This document shows positions 1 to 7,910 of a DNA stretch of 64,000 bases, in pieces. The stretch is from Erythrobacter crassostreae. Its GTDB lineage: Bacteria > Pseudomonadota > Alphaproteobacteria > Sphingomonadales > Sphingomonadaceae. The notes under the pieces were generated by a model that saw only the letters and a program-made list of their open reading frames with translations, searched no databases and was not told the origin of the DNA. Position numbers and translations under genes: made by a program. Location of the stretch: the NCBI RefSeq assembly GCF_019204045.1, contig NZ_JAGSPC010000001.1, forward strand, positions 1,984,001-2,048,000, written 5' to 3'. How positions within the stretch are numbered: the stretch's first letter is position 1; each line of letters begins with the position of its first letter.

Positions 1-428
1 GGCTGACTGTTCGTTTGGGGCCGCACCGTGTTCGCCGTCCGGTGTCCTACCCCAGTCATCTGCCCGAACGCGCACAAAGGTGGCAGCCGCCGTTGGACCC
101 CGAACCTTCTGCGTTGTCACCGTTTGCACTGCGCGATAGGCCTTTGAAATTGCTGGATAGAGCCGAGGCGATTGCGGTCCTTTATGCATCGCCGGATGGC
201 CTGCCGCAGCGGTTCCGCTGGCGCGGCAACGTACATGAAGTGGCGCGGGTGGAGGGCCCCGAAAGGATCGCACCTGAATGGTGGCGCGAGAAATCGACCG
301 TGCGTCTGCGTGATTACTACAGGATCGAGGATGCCGAAGGACACCGTTACTGGATTTATCGCCACGGTATCGCAGGTGATGGCCGGGGAGGCGCACCGGA
401 TTGGTATTTGCAGGGGATCTACGCCTGA
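1..428 (+). CDS. imuB: ImuB, Y-family polymerase-like protein, C-terminal end (partial)
   Basis: Only the last ~142 codons are present; the frame is open to the left edge (codon phase starts at base 3), so the gene begins outside the window. ImuB is the catalytically inactive Y-family polymerase homologue that bridges ImuA and DnaE2 on the beta clamp during SOS mutagenesis. The visible part matches the ImuB tail: a Pro/Arg stretch ending SHLPER, a 'LLDRAEAI' beta segment, then RFRWRG, 'EWWRE' and 'RDYYRIEDAEGHRYWIYR', the closing little domain typical of this family. The assignment rests on recalled family pattern plus the presence of dnaE2 downstream on the same strand, although three unrelated genes lie between them. 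The N-terminal polymerase core and clamp motif cannot be seen. Confidence 0.8.
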   Translation, partial: LTVRLGPHRVRRPVSYPSHLPERAQRWQPPLDPEPSALSPFALRDRPLKLLDRAEAIAVLYASPDGLPQRFRWRGNVHEVARVEGPERIAPEWWREKSTVRLRDYYRIEDAEGHRYWIYRHGIAGDGRGGAPDWYLQGIYA

Positions 429-460
429 AACCTCGTTGAAGGGCGAAAAACCGATAGCTG

Positions 461-493
461 GGTTAGTAATTTTTTTGCAATTCATTGCTAACC
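461..493. repeat. Inverted repeat between imuB and the PilZ gene
   Basis: GGTTAGTAA (461-469) and TTGCTAACC (485-493) form a 9-bp near-perfect inverted repeat around a T-rich loop. It lies 9 bp before the PilZ start codon, so it could fold in the 5' leader of that gene, end imuB transcripts, or bind a regulator. The sequence alone does not decide. Confidence 0.4.
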
Positions 494-501
494 AATTCAC
501 C

Positions 502-840
502 ATGAACATGCACAGCATCTCGCGCGCTGCACAGCGCCGCTCGCTCAGCCTGATGATAAGGGGCCGTGTAAAGTCGCGTCCGGTCTATTGTGACTTGATT
601 GATATTTCCGAAGGTGGCTGCAAGGTTCGCGGATCAGCTGGCTTTGCCAGTGTCGGTGATCGCATGACGATGAAGGTAGGCGGAGTGAACGCACCTTTGG
701 GCCGGGTCGCATGGGTAGACGGGAAATTTGCTGGCATCTCTTTTGAAGGCGAGATGCATGCCGCTGTGATCGATCATCTGATCCAGCAGCAAGACCAAAA
801 ATTTGCAGATGACGCGGTCGAAGATCGCCGCCGACTCTGA
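502..840 (+). CDS. PilZ domain protein
   Basis: A 112-residue single-domain protein. PilZ domains bind cyclic di-GMP. The two signature pieces are present: an Arg-rich RxxxR motif near residues 12-22 (RRSLSLMIRGR) and D/NxSxxG, here DISEGG, near residues 37-42, followed by the beta-barrel strands. There is no other domain, membrane segment or signal peptide, so it is probably a cytoplasmic adaptor, as is common in alphaproteobacteria. The ATG at 502 was chosen because it starts just ahead of the domain; the same frame is open far upstream but there overlaps imuB. The Shine-Dalgarno is weak. It ends just before a strong two-way terminator. Confidence 0.8.
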   Translation: MNMHSISRAAQRRSLSLMIRGRVKSRPVYCDLIDISEGGCKVRGSAGFASVGDRMTMKVGGVNAPLGRVAWVDGKFAGISFEGEMHAAVIDHLIQQQDQKFADDAVEDRRRL

Positions 841-856
841 AAATTCAAACCTCGAC

Positions 857-895
857 AAAAAAGGGGCCGCTGCGATTAGCGGCGACCCCTTTTTT
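857..895. terminator. Bidirectional rho-independent terminator
   Basis: AAAAAAGGGG and CCCCTTTTTT enclose a second stem (CCGCT/AGCGG), giving a strong hairpin with a T run on either strand. It separates the convergent PilZ and lipoprotein genes and can end both transcripts. Confidence 0.85.
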
Positions 896-911
896 GTTTG
901 TGATCAGAGGA

Positions 912-1481
912 TCAGTTTGCCGCGAATGGCAGCGAGCTGTGGTGAAGAACAATCTTCAGATCGCCAGCATCATCTTTTTCATAGGCGAACGAATACTCAA
1001 CCTTGGTGTCGTTTCCGTCAGCGCCGGTGAAGAAGTAGTTGCCCATTGCAACAGCCATGTCGCCGCTATCTGCGATCACGGTGCCATTGTTTTCCCAGCG
1101 CACAGCTGTGTACGGTGCAATTGCGAAGCCGCCATCTTCGGTTCCTTCGGTGCCTACGAAGTAGCTAAGCGCTTCTTCGGTGCTTTCGCGGAACTGGTCT
1201 TCTGCAGCGAGGGTCGGCTTGAACAGAATTGTTGAGTCGTCGCCGTAGGCGTAATGTGTAGCTATGTGCTCAGCTGCGCGTGCGCTGAAGTCACCTTCTT
1301 CGGTGAAGGTCTGGCCGATGGCAACGATGCCTTCACCCCAAGCTTGTTGAGCTGCGGTTACTTCTTCAGCAGTGATCGGGTTAGCTGTTTCGGCTGTAGC
1401 TGTGGCTGCTTCATCTGAACCACAAGCTGCAAGTGCGAGGGTGCTGGCGCCAAGAACAGATGCGTAAACGAACTTTTTCAT
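912..1481 (-). CDS. Lipoprotein with an NTF2-like domain
   Basis: A 189-residue protein with a type II signal: basic start MKK, hydrophobic core, lipobox LALAAC (Cys20), so it is anchored to a membrane on the periplasmic side. The rest resembles small SnoaL/NTF2-like proteins that are sometimes mislabelled as phosphoribosyl-AMP cyclohydrolase: an N-terminal helix (TAEEVTAAQQAWGEGI), then strands ending 'DLKIVLHHSSLPF', the usual closing motif. The ligand is unknown. AAGGGAG sits about 8 bases before the ATG. A weak EcfG-like promoter lies upstream at 1603-1629. The gene is transcribed towards PilZ and away from the SOS operon. Confidence 0.65.
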   Translation of the reverse strand: MKKFVYASVLGASTLALAACGSDEAATATAETANPITAEEVTAAQQAWGEGIVAIGQTFTEEGDFSARAAEHIATHYAYGDDSTILFKPTLAAEDQFRESTEEALSYFVGTEGTEDGGFAIAPYTAVRWENNGTVIADSGDMAVAMGNYFFTGADGNDTKVEYSFAYEKDDAGDLKIVLHHSSLPFAAN

Positions 1482-1602
1482 TTCATACTCCCTTGAAGGG
1501 AGCCTGCACGGCCCCCTTATAAATCAGGCGGCTTAAGAGCCGCAGGTTACGTCCGACATCACGAGCAGGATTGCTCGCCAGAGGGGCCCGGTCCGTGGCG
1601 GT

Positions 1603-1629
1603 ATTACGTATCATTCGAGATTGGGTTCC
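1603..1629 (-). promoter_or_regulatory. Possible EcfG-type (general stress) promoter
   Basis: On the minus strand GGAAC is followed after exactly 16 bases by CGTAAT. Alphaproteobacterial EcfG sigma factors use GGAAC-N16/17-CGTT, so the -35 is perfect and the -10 matches 3 of 4. It would drive the lipoprotein gene with a leader of about 110 bases. Single short motif, low certainty. Confidence 0.3.
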
Positions 1630-1651
1630 CATCAAATTGCACAATTTGCAT

Positions 1652-1680
1652 TTGTTGGATTTAGATTAAGAACATATAAG
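1652..1680 (+). promoter_or_regulatory. Sigma70-like promoter of the radical SAM-UdgX-DnaE2 operon
   Basis: TTGTTG (1652-1657), a 17-bp spacer and TATAAG (1675-1680) fit a housekeeping promoter. Transcription would start near 1687, leaving a leader of only about 10 bases before the ATG at 1698. The -10 lies inside the SOS box, so LexA binding would block it directly. Confidence 0.55.
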
Positions 1681-1684
1681 GAAC
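1670..1684 (+). promoter_or_regulatory. LexA (SOS) box, alphaproteobacterial type
   Basis: GAACATATAAGGAAC is a perfect GAAC-N7-GAAC direct repeat, the complement of GTTC-N7-GTTC, the LexA site known from alphaproteobacteria. It ends 13 bases before the start codon of the radical SAM gene and covers the predicted -10. This puts the downstream operon ending in dnaE2 under DNA-damage control. Confidence 0.8.
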
Positions 1685-1697
1685 AAAAAGGTGTTCC

Positions 1698-2948
1698 ATG
1701 TCTCGATATATGACTCAGCAAACGCTCCGACAAAAGCTTGAAATCCTTGCCGATGCGGCGAAGTACGATGCATCCTGCGCTTCTTCTGGCACGGCGAAGA
1801 AAAATTCGCTCGGCGGGAAGGGTATTGGTTCGACCGAAGGGATGGGCATTTGTCATGCCTATGCGCCCGATGGACGCTGTATCTCTCTGCTCAAGGTGCT
1901 GCTCACCAATCACTGCATCTTTGATTGCCATTATTGTATCAACCGCAAGAGCAGTAATGTGCGCCGAGCGCGCTTCACCCCGCAAGAGGTCGCGGACCTC
2001 ACGATCAATTTCTACAAGCGCAATTATATCGAGGGACTGTTCCTTTCCTCGGGTATCATCAAAAGCTCGAACCATACGATGGAGCAGATGGTCGAATGTG
2101 CGCGGATATTGCGCGAGGAATATGACTTTCGTGGCTACATTCACCTAAAGACTATCCCAGAGGCCGATCCCGGGCTGATCCATCAGGCAGGGCTGTTTGC
2201 GGACCGTGTCTCGATCAATGTCGAGCTGCCCACCCCCAGTGGCCTGACGCGGCTCGCGCCGGATAAAGATGCAGCGCAAATCGAAGGCGCGCTGGCGAAG
2301 ACCAAGTCGCGCATTATTGAGGCAAAGGACGAGCGCAAACGGTTCAAACACGCGCCGCGTTTCGCCCCTGCAGGGCAATCAACTCAGATGATCGTGGGGG
2401 CGGATGATGCCTCTGATGCGGATATCGTGGGCAAGGCGAGCAACCTGTACGGCAATTTCGGGCTGCGCCGGGTATATTACAGCGCGTTTTCGCCGATCCC
2501 TGATGCGAGCGCGGTGCTGCCTTTGAAACGGCCACCTCTGATGCGCGAGCACCGATTGTACCAGTCGGACTGGTTGATGCGGTTTTATGGCTATGCTCCG
2601 GGCGAAGTGGCGCAGGCGACGGACAGGCATGGCAATCTGCCGCTCGACATTGATCCGAAGCTTGCTTGGGCGCTTAAATTCCGCGGTCAATTCCCGGTTG
2701 ATGTGAACCGTGCTTCGAAAGAGCAATTGCTGCGGGTGCCGGGATTGGGGACGACGGCTGTCGGGCGGATATTGGCGGCGCGGCGGCACCGGACTTTGCG
2801 ATTGGACGATGTGGCGAAGCTGACCCAGTCGATTGCCAAGGTCCGGCCGTTTCTGGTGGCGCTCGATTGGCGGCCTACCACCCTTACAGACAGAGCCGAT
2901 CTGCGCGCATTGTTGGCGCCGAAGCAGGAACAGCTGGAGCTGTTTTGA
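1698..2948 (+). CDS. Putative DNA modification/repair radical SAM protein
   Basis: A 416-residue member of the radical SAM family typically found beside UdgX (TIGR03916-like, 'rSAM linked to UDG'). The 4Fe-4S motif is CX3CX2C at residues 73-80 (CIFDCHYC). A helix-hairpin-helix DNA-binding motif follows near residues 342-370 (LLRVPGLGTTAVGRIL), a combination that suggests action on DNA, but the reaction is not established. It has some likeness to spore photoproduct lyase-type enzymes in organization. The start at 1698 has AAAAGG 6 bases upstream; GGAACA/TGTTCC (1680-1697) could fold a hairpin with that Shine-Dalgarno in its loop. Its stop overlaps the next start (ATGA), indicating coupled translation with UdgX. 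Confidence 0.85.
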   Translation: MSRYMTQQTLRQKLEILADAAKYDASCASSGTAKKNSLGGKGIGSTEGMGICHAYAPDGRCISLLKVLLTNHCIFDCHYCINRKSSNVRRARFTPQEVADLTINFYKRNYIEGLFLSSGIIKSSNHTMEQMVECARILREEYDFRGYIHLKTIPEADPGLIHQAGLFADRVSINVELPTPSGLTRLAPDKDAAQIEGALAKTKSRIIEAKDERKRFKHAPRFAPAGQSTQMIVGADDASDADIVGKASNLYGNFGLRRVYYSAFSPIPDASAVLPLKRPPLMREHRLYQSDWLMRFYGYAPGEVAQATDRHGNLPLDIDPKLAWALKFRGQFPVDVNRASKEQLLRVPGLGTTAVGRILAARRHRTLRLDDVAKLTQSIAKVRPFLVALDWRPTTLTDRADLRALLAPKQEQLELF

Positions 2949-4408
2949 TGATGGTCGCGCAAAGAGTTTCAGGACAAGATATCAACCTTAGCGCGCATTA
3001 CACCGTGCACTTGCCTGCGCCCGATGATTTCGCGTTCTGGCGCGAACGGGCGCGTGCCTTGACCCAGAGCGATGTCCCACCGGACCGCGTCAGCTGGGTC
3101 GAGCCCGGCGGAACAGGCGATCTGTTTGCACATGGAGGGCCTTCTCCCGAAGACAAGCCCCTGCCTCTGCCGAACAAAGGTGCAGCAGCTGTCCGTGCCA
3201 GCAAACGCTTTTTGAGGCTTGCCCGTAACGCTGCGCTGCATTCCGATACAGAGCGGTTCGGCTTGCTCTACCGGATGCTCTGGCGGCTGCAGTCAAAGCC
3301 GCGCGTGATGGAGGATAAGGCTGATCCCGACGTGCGCCGGATCGAAGAACTCGACAAATCTGTGCGCCGTGACAGTCACAAGATGCACGCTTTCGTCCGC
3401 TTTCGCGAGGTAGAGAGCGATGAAGGCGAACACTACATTGCCTGGTTTGAGCCGGACCATCACATCGTGCGCGCGAATGCCGGTTTTTTCAGACGACGCT
3501 TTGCCAATATGAATTGGTCTATCCTGACCCCGCGCGGCTGTATCCATTGGGACGGCGAGACGATGCGCGAAAGCGGCCCTGCGCAGCGCTCGGACGCGCC
3601 ATCCGACGACCCGACCGAGGATCTGTGGAAGTCCTACTACGCATCCACTTTTAACCCCGCCCGTTTGAAAGTCGGTGCGATGATGGCAGAGATGCCCAAG
3701 AAATACTGGAAGAACATGCCAGAGGCGGAGCTGATCCCTGATCTGATCGCCAGCGCGCAGGCCCGCGAAGCTGGAATGGTGGCCGCAGGCGAACGCGAGG
3801 AGCGCGAGCGGCCACAAACTCTCGCAGAAATCAGCGATGCGATCTCTGCCTGTCGCGATTGCCCGATTGCGGAGTGCGGAACGCGTGCGGTTATGGGGGA
3901 GGGGCCATCCGATGCACCCTTAATGATCGTCGGCGAACAACCCGGTGACCAAGAAGACCAACAAGGCAGACCGTTTGTAGGGCCAGCGGGCCAGCTGCTT
4001 GATGAGTGTTCAGAGCAAGCTGGTATTGATCGAAGCGCGGCCTACGTCACAAATGCGGTTAAGCACTTCAAATACACTCAGCGCGGTAAGCGCCGCATCC
4101 ATCAGTCGCCCACGGCGAAGGAAATCGACACCTGCCGCTGGTGGCTGGAGGCCGAGCGCGCTTTGGCAAAGCCGCGCATAGTGCTGGCATTGGGAGCAAG
4201 CGCGGCGCGCAGCCTGCTCGGTAAGACGGTGAGCATTTCCAAGGCGCGAGGCACGCCGCTCCCGCTCGACGACGGCAGCGAGCTATGGGTGACAGTTCAC
4301 CCGTCCTATCTGCTGCGTCTGGATGGGGCTGCGCGTGAGGAGCAGGGTGCATTGTTCGCCCGCGATCTGTCAGCAGTCACAGCACGGCTTAAGGAGCTTG
4401 GGGCGTGA
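2948..4408 (+). CDS. udgX: DUF4130-UdgX fusion, uracil-DNA crosslinking protein
   Basis: 486 residues. The N-terminal ~250 residues are the DUF4130 domain (TIGR03915-like, companion of the radical SAM protein). The C-terminal ~200 are UdgX, a family 4-related uracil-DNA glycosylase that captures uracil sites by covalent bonding through a histidine. Visible motifs: motif A GEQPGDQEDQ (329-338), the UdgX-specific loop KRRIHQSP (381-388, suicide His385), motif B HPS (451-453), and Cys302, Cys305 and Cys396 that fit the iron-sulfur cluster. The longer open frame begins upstream inside the radical SAM gene; ATG 2948 was chosen because it overlaps that gene's stop by 1 base in the usual ATGA fashion. 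It is the middle gene of the SOS operon; dnaE2 starts 1 base after its stop. Confidence 0.9.
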   Translation: MMVAQRVSGQDINLSAHYTVHLPAPDDFAFWRERARALTQSDVPPDRVSWVEPGGTGDLFAHGGPSPEDKPLPLPNKGAAAVRASKRFLRLARNAALHSDTERFGLLYRMLWRLQSKPRVMEDKADPDVRRIEELDKSVRRDSHKMHAFVRFREVESDEGEHYIAWFEPDHHIVRANAGFFRRRFANMNWSILTPRGCIHWDGETMRESGPAQRSDAPSDDPTEDLWKSYYASTFNPARLKVGAMMAEMPKKYWKNMPEAELIPDLIASAQAREAGMVAAGEREERERPQTLAEISDAISACRDCPIAECGTRAVMGEGPSDAPLMIVGEQPGDQEDQQGRPFVGPAGQLLDECSEQAGIDRSAAYVTNAVKHFKYTQRGKRRIHQSPTAKEIDTCRWWLEAERALAKPRIVLALGASAARSLLGKTVSISKARGTPLPLDDGSELWVTVHPSYLLRLDGAAREEQGALFARDLSAVTARLKELGA

Positions 4409-4409
4409 C

Positions 4410-7400
4410 ATGCCAGAGGCTCCGCTTACCCCTGACAAACGCACGTTGGAGATTGATCCTGACCTGATCGAGGCTCCACCGCGCGCACCATTTGTGGAGC
4501 TGGGGCTGGTCAGCTGTTTCAGTTTTCTGCGCGGTGCCTCCGATGCGGTGGATATCGTGATGACTGCCCGCGCGCTTGGTTATGATGCGATCGGGATTGC
4601 CGATGCCAATTCTTTTGCCGGCGTTGTGCGCATCCATACCGAAGCGGCGACGCTCAAATTGCGGCCAGTGATTGGTGCGCGAATTGAGACGGTCGAGGGA
4701 CTGGCATTCCTCGCCTATCCGAAAAATCGTGCTGCTTATGGCAGGCTTTGCCGGTTGATCAGCGCGGGCCGGATGCAGACGCTTTCGGGAGAATGGCAGG
4801 AAAAGGGCACCTGTGAGATCGATTGCGCAATGCTGGCGGAACATTCTGATGATGTGCAACTGATCCTGCTGACTCCAGATGATCTGGAGGCGGAGTTCAC
4901 CATCCCTGCCTGGGCCAGCAATGTCATTGCACTCGATGGCAGCGAGCTCGCCAGCCATGTAACAGGCGCCTTGCCTGATCTGCTGCCGCATCTGGTGCGC
5001 GGGCTGCCTAGTTTGCGCCACTTGGCCGCAAGTTACCTTTATCGCGGAGATGATACGGCGCGGATCGACCGCCTCGATGCGCTGGCGCGGGTAAACGGCC
5101 TGACGCTGCTTGCCACCAATGATGTGCATTATCACGCGCCCGAACGCCGCCCGTTGCAGGATGTGATGACGGCTATCGCGAACAAGACCACGGTGGCCGA
5201 GGCAGGGCACCTGCTTCATGCGAATTCTGAAAGGCACCTGAAAAGCCCAGAGGTGATGCAGAGATTGTTTGCCCGATGGCCGCACGCAGTCAAAGCCACA
5301 CGAGAAGTTGCCGATGCTTGCGGCTTCTCGCTCAACGAGCTGCGTTACGAATATCCTGAAGAAATCTACCCCGATGGCATGTCTCCGCAAGAGTATCTGG
5401 AGATAGAGACATGGCGCGGGGCAGAGCGGCGGTATCCAAGCGGGGTGCCCGATAGTGTTCAGCAGACGCTAGAGCGCGAGTTGAATTTGATCGCGAAACT
5501 TGATCTCGCGCGGTATTTTCTGACGATCAAGGATATCGTCGACTTTGCGCGCGGGGTAGAGCCGCCGATCCTGTGTCAGGGGCGGGGGAGCGCCGCCAAT
5601 TCGGCTGTTTGCTATTGCCTTGAAATTACCAGCGTGGATCCGGCCAAGCATCAACTTTTGTTTGATCGCTTCATTTCCGAAGAACGCAAAGAGCCGCCCG
5701 ATATCGACGTCGATTTCGAGCATGAACGGCGCGAGGAAGTGATCCAGTACATTTACAAGAAATATGGCCGTCACCGCGCGGGCCTGACGGCGACGGTTAT
5801 TCATTACCGCCCGCGTATGGCGATCCGCGAAGTTGGCAAGGTGATGGGTTTGAGTGAAGATATCACAAGCTCCCTTGCGCGCACCGTATGGGGCGGACAT
5901 GGGCGAGAGATCGGCGAGGCGCATGTCGAGGATATCGGCATGAAGCTGGAAGATCCGCATCTCAAACGTGTGCTTAAACTGACCGAACAGATGATCGGGA
6001 TGCCGCGCCACCTTTCCCAGCATGTCGGCGGGTTCATCCTGACCGAAAGCGCGCTGACAGAAACGGTGCCGATCGGGAATGGCGCGATGCCGGATCGCAG
6101 TTTTATCGAGTGGGATAAGGACGATATCGAAGCGCTCGGCATCCTTAAGGTCGATGTGCTGGCGCTGGGCATGCTGACCTGCATCAAGAAATGCCTCGAC
6201 CTGCTGGAGGTGCACCATGGCCGCGCTCTGACGTTGGCCACGGTCCCGCGTGAAGACCCGGAGACATACGCCATGCTGCGCAAAGGGGATTCGCTGGGTG
6301 TGTTTCAGGTGGAAAGCCGTGCGCAGATGAACATGCTTCCGCGCCTGCGTCCGCGCGAATTTTACGACCTTGTCATTCAGGTCGCGATTGTACGACCCGG
6401 CCCGATTCAGGGTGATATGGTGCATCCCTACCTCAAGCGGCGGCGCGGAGCAGAGCCGGTGCAAATTCCGGCGCCATCTCCCGCCCATGGTCCGCCTGAT
6501 GAGTTGTCGAGTATTCTTGCCCGCACTTTAGGTGTGCCCATCTTTCAGGAACAGGCGATGAAAATCGCGCTCGATGCAGCCAAATTCACTTCATTGGAGG
6601 CTAACCGGCTGCGAAAGGCGATGGCGACATTCCGTAGCCGCGGCATGGTAGATGAACTGCAAGATATGATGGTCGAACGGATGGTTACGCGCGGCTATGA
6701 GCGCGATTTTGCGCAGAGGTGCTTTAACCAGATCCGCGGCTTTGGCGAATACGGCTTTCCCGAAAGCCACGCGGCCAGCTTTGCGCATCTGGTCTACGTT
6801 TCAAGCTGGCTCAAATGTCATTTCCCCGCCGCCTTTGCTGCCGGGCTGCTCAACTCTCAGCCGATGGGCTTTTATGCCCCCGCACAGATCGTGCGTGATG
6901 CGCGCGAGCACGGTGTTGAGGTGTTGCCTACAGATGTGAACCACTCACAGTGGGATTGCACGCTTGAAGAGATTGGGACGTCGCAGGAAGGGCAATCGGG
7001 ACGACTTGATCGCAATATCGCTTTGCGGCTTGGCCTGCGCCAGATCGATGGACTGCACGAACATATCGCCGCGCAATTGATCGCAGAGCGTGAGGATCGC
7101 GGTCTCTACCGCGACGTTGCTCAATTGCGAGAGCGGGCGGGGCTGTCTCCTGCGCATATCGAACGCTTGGCGAGCGCGGATTGTTTTGGTTCGATGCAGC
7201 TTTCACGCAGGCAGGCCTTGTGGGATGCGCGCAGTCTGATCGCGGGTCCAGATTTGCCATTGTTTCGTGCGGCTGAAGAGCGTGATGAAGGTGCCGAGCG
7301 TATGCAGGTGCAATTGCCGACTATGCCGATGTCCGAAGAAGTGGTCGCCGATTACCAGACCACCCGGCTCAGTTTGAAAGCGCACCCGATGGCATTCTTG

Positions 7401-7712
7401 CGCCCAGGATTGGCGGAGCGCGGATTTGTGCGGGCTTGTGACCTGCGAGATCGCAAGTTTCGTAGCATGGTTCAGGTCGCCGGAGTGGTCCTCATCCGGC
7501 AGCGTCCGGGCAGCGCGAAGGGTGTGTGCTTCATCACCCTTGAAGATGAAACTGGTGTGATCAATCTGGTTGTCTGGCCGGACCTTAAGGAGAAGCAGCG
7601 GCGCGTTGTGATGGGCGCGCGGTTGATGGAGGTGCGCGGACGGGTCGAGTATGACGATGAGGTGATCCACGTGATTGCCCAGAATATGACCGACGCAACA
7701 GATCAGCTTTAA
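4410..7712 (+). CDS. dnaE2: Error-prone DNA polymerase III alpha subunit DnaE2 (ImuC), truncated by an in-frame stop
   Basis: 1100 residues of a C-family polymerase that copies damaged DNA with ImuA and ImuB. Order: PHP domain (about 29-270) in which the metal-binding His of the replicative enzyme is replaced (VSCFSF near 34-39), polymerase core with catalytic aspartates in PDIDVDFEH (Asp431, Asp433), helix-hairpin-helix, and a C-terminal OB fold (about 1020-1085). Start ATG 4410 has AAGGAG 13 bases upstream and lies 1 base after the udgX stop. The frame is broken by TAA at 7710-7712; the same frame then continues without another stop to 7901 and ends in KSRDFH, the usual DnaE2 C-terminus. 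So the protein appears to lack its last ~62 residues, by mutation or by a base-calling error. Confidence 0.92.
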   Translation: MPEAPLTPDKRTLEIDPDLIEAPPRAPFVELGLVSCFSFLRGASDAVDIVMTARALGYDAIGIADANSFAGVVRIHTEAATLKLRPVIGARIETVEGLAFLAYPKNRAAYGRLCRLISAGRMQTLSGEWQEKGTCEIDCAMLAEHSDDVQLILLTPDDLEAEFTIPAWASNVIALDGSELASHVTGALPDLLPHLVRGLPSLRHLAASYLYRGDDTARIDRLDALARVNGLTLLATNDVHYHAPERRPLQDVMTAIANKTTVAEAGHLLHANSERHLKSPEVMQRLFARWPHAVKATREVADACGFSLNELRYEYPEEIYPDGMSPQEYLEIETWRGAERRYPSGVPDSVQQTLERELNLIAKLDLARYFLTIKDIVDFARGVEPPILCQGRGSAANSAVCYCLEITSVDPAKHQLLFDRFISEERKEPPDIDVDFEHERREEVIQYIYKKYGRHRAGLTATVIHYRPRMAIREVGKVMGLSEDITSSLARTVWGGHGREIGEAHVEDIGMKLEDPHLKRVLKLTEQMIGMPRHLSQHVGGFILTESALTETVPIGNGAMPDRSFIEWDKDDIEALGILKVDVLALGMLTCIKKCLDLLEVHHGRALTLATVPREDPETYAMLRKGDSLGVFQVESRAQMNMLPRLRPREFYDLVIQVAIVRPGPIQGDMVHPYLKRRRGAEPVQIPAPSPAHGPPDELSSILARTLGVPIFQEQAMKIALDAAKFTSLEANRLRKAMATFRSRGMVDELQDMMVERMVTRGYERDFAQRCFNQIRGFGEYGFPESHAASFAHLVYVSSWLKCHFPAAFAAGLLNSQPMGFYAPAQIVRDAREHGVEVLPTDVNHSQWDCTLEEIGTSQEGQSGRLDRNIALRLGLRQIDGLHEHIAAQLIAEREDRGLYRDVAQLRERAGLSPAHIERLASADCFGSMQLSRRQALWDARSLIAGPDLPLFRAAEERDEGAERMQVQLPTMPMSEEVVADYQTTRLSLKAHPMAFLRPGLAERGFVRACDLRDRKFRSMVQVAGVVLIRQRPGSAKGVCFITLEDETGVINLVVWPDLKEKQRRVVMGARLMEVRGRVEYDDEVIHVIAQNMTDATDQL

Positions 7713-7901
7713 CGGCTTTCTGATGATATGTTGAATGCACCGGTGGCACGGGCAGACCATGTCAATGCGCCGCTTATCAGCCGCAAACCGTCGGGCGAGA
7801 AAGAGCCGTTGAAACCGCGAGATATGATCGATCAATTGCCAAACGTGACAGGCCATCCGCGCAATCATCGGATCATTCCCAAATCACGCGACTTTCATTA
7901 A
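7713..7901 (+). pseudogene. dnaE2: Detached C-terminus of dnaE2 after a premature stop
   Basis: In the same phase as dnaE2, the codons after the TAA read RLSDDMLNAPVARADHV..., later PLISRKPSGEKEPLKPRD, and finish GHPRNHRIIPKSRDFH before a TAA at 7899-7901. The ending [K/R]SRDFH is characteristic of full-length DnaE2. One base change in codon 1101 (for example TAC or TAT for TAA) would restore a 1163-residue protein. An internal ATG at 7728 could start a 57-residue peptide, but it lacks a clear Shine-Dalgarno. Confidence 0.8.
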
Positions 7902-7910
7902 GCGCCGAGT

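Noticed and set aside
5469-6488. 339-codon minus-strand frame within dnaE2
   Set aside because: Antisense of the conserved polymerase core; no recognisable motif.
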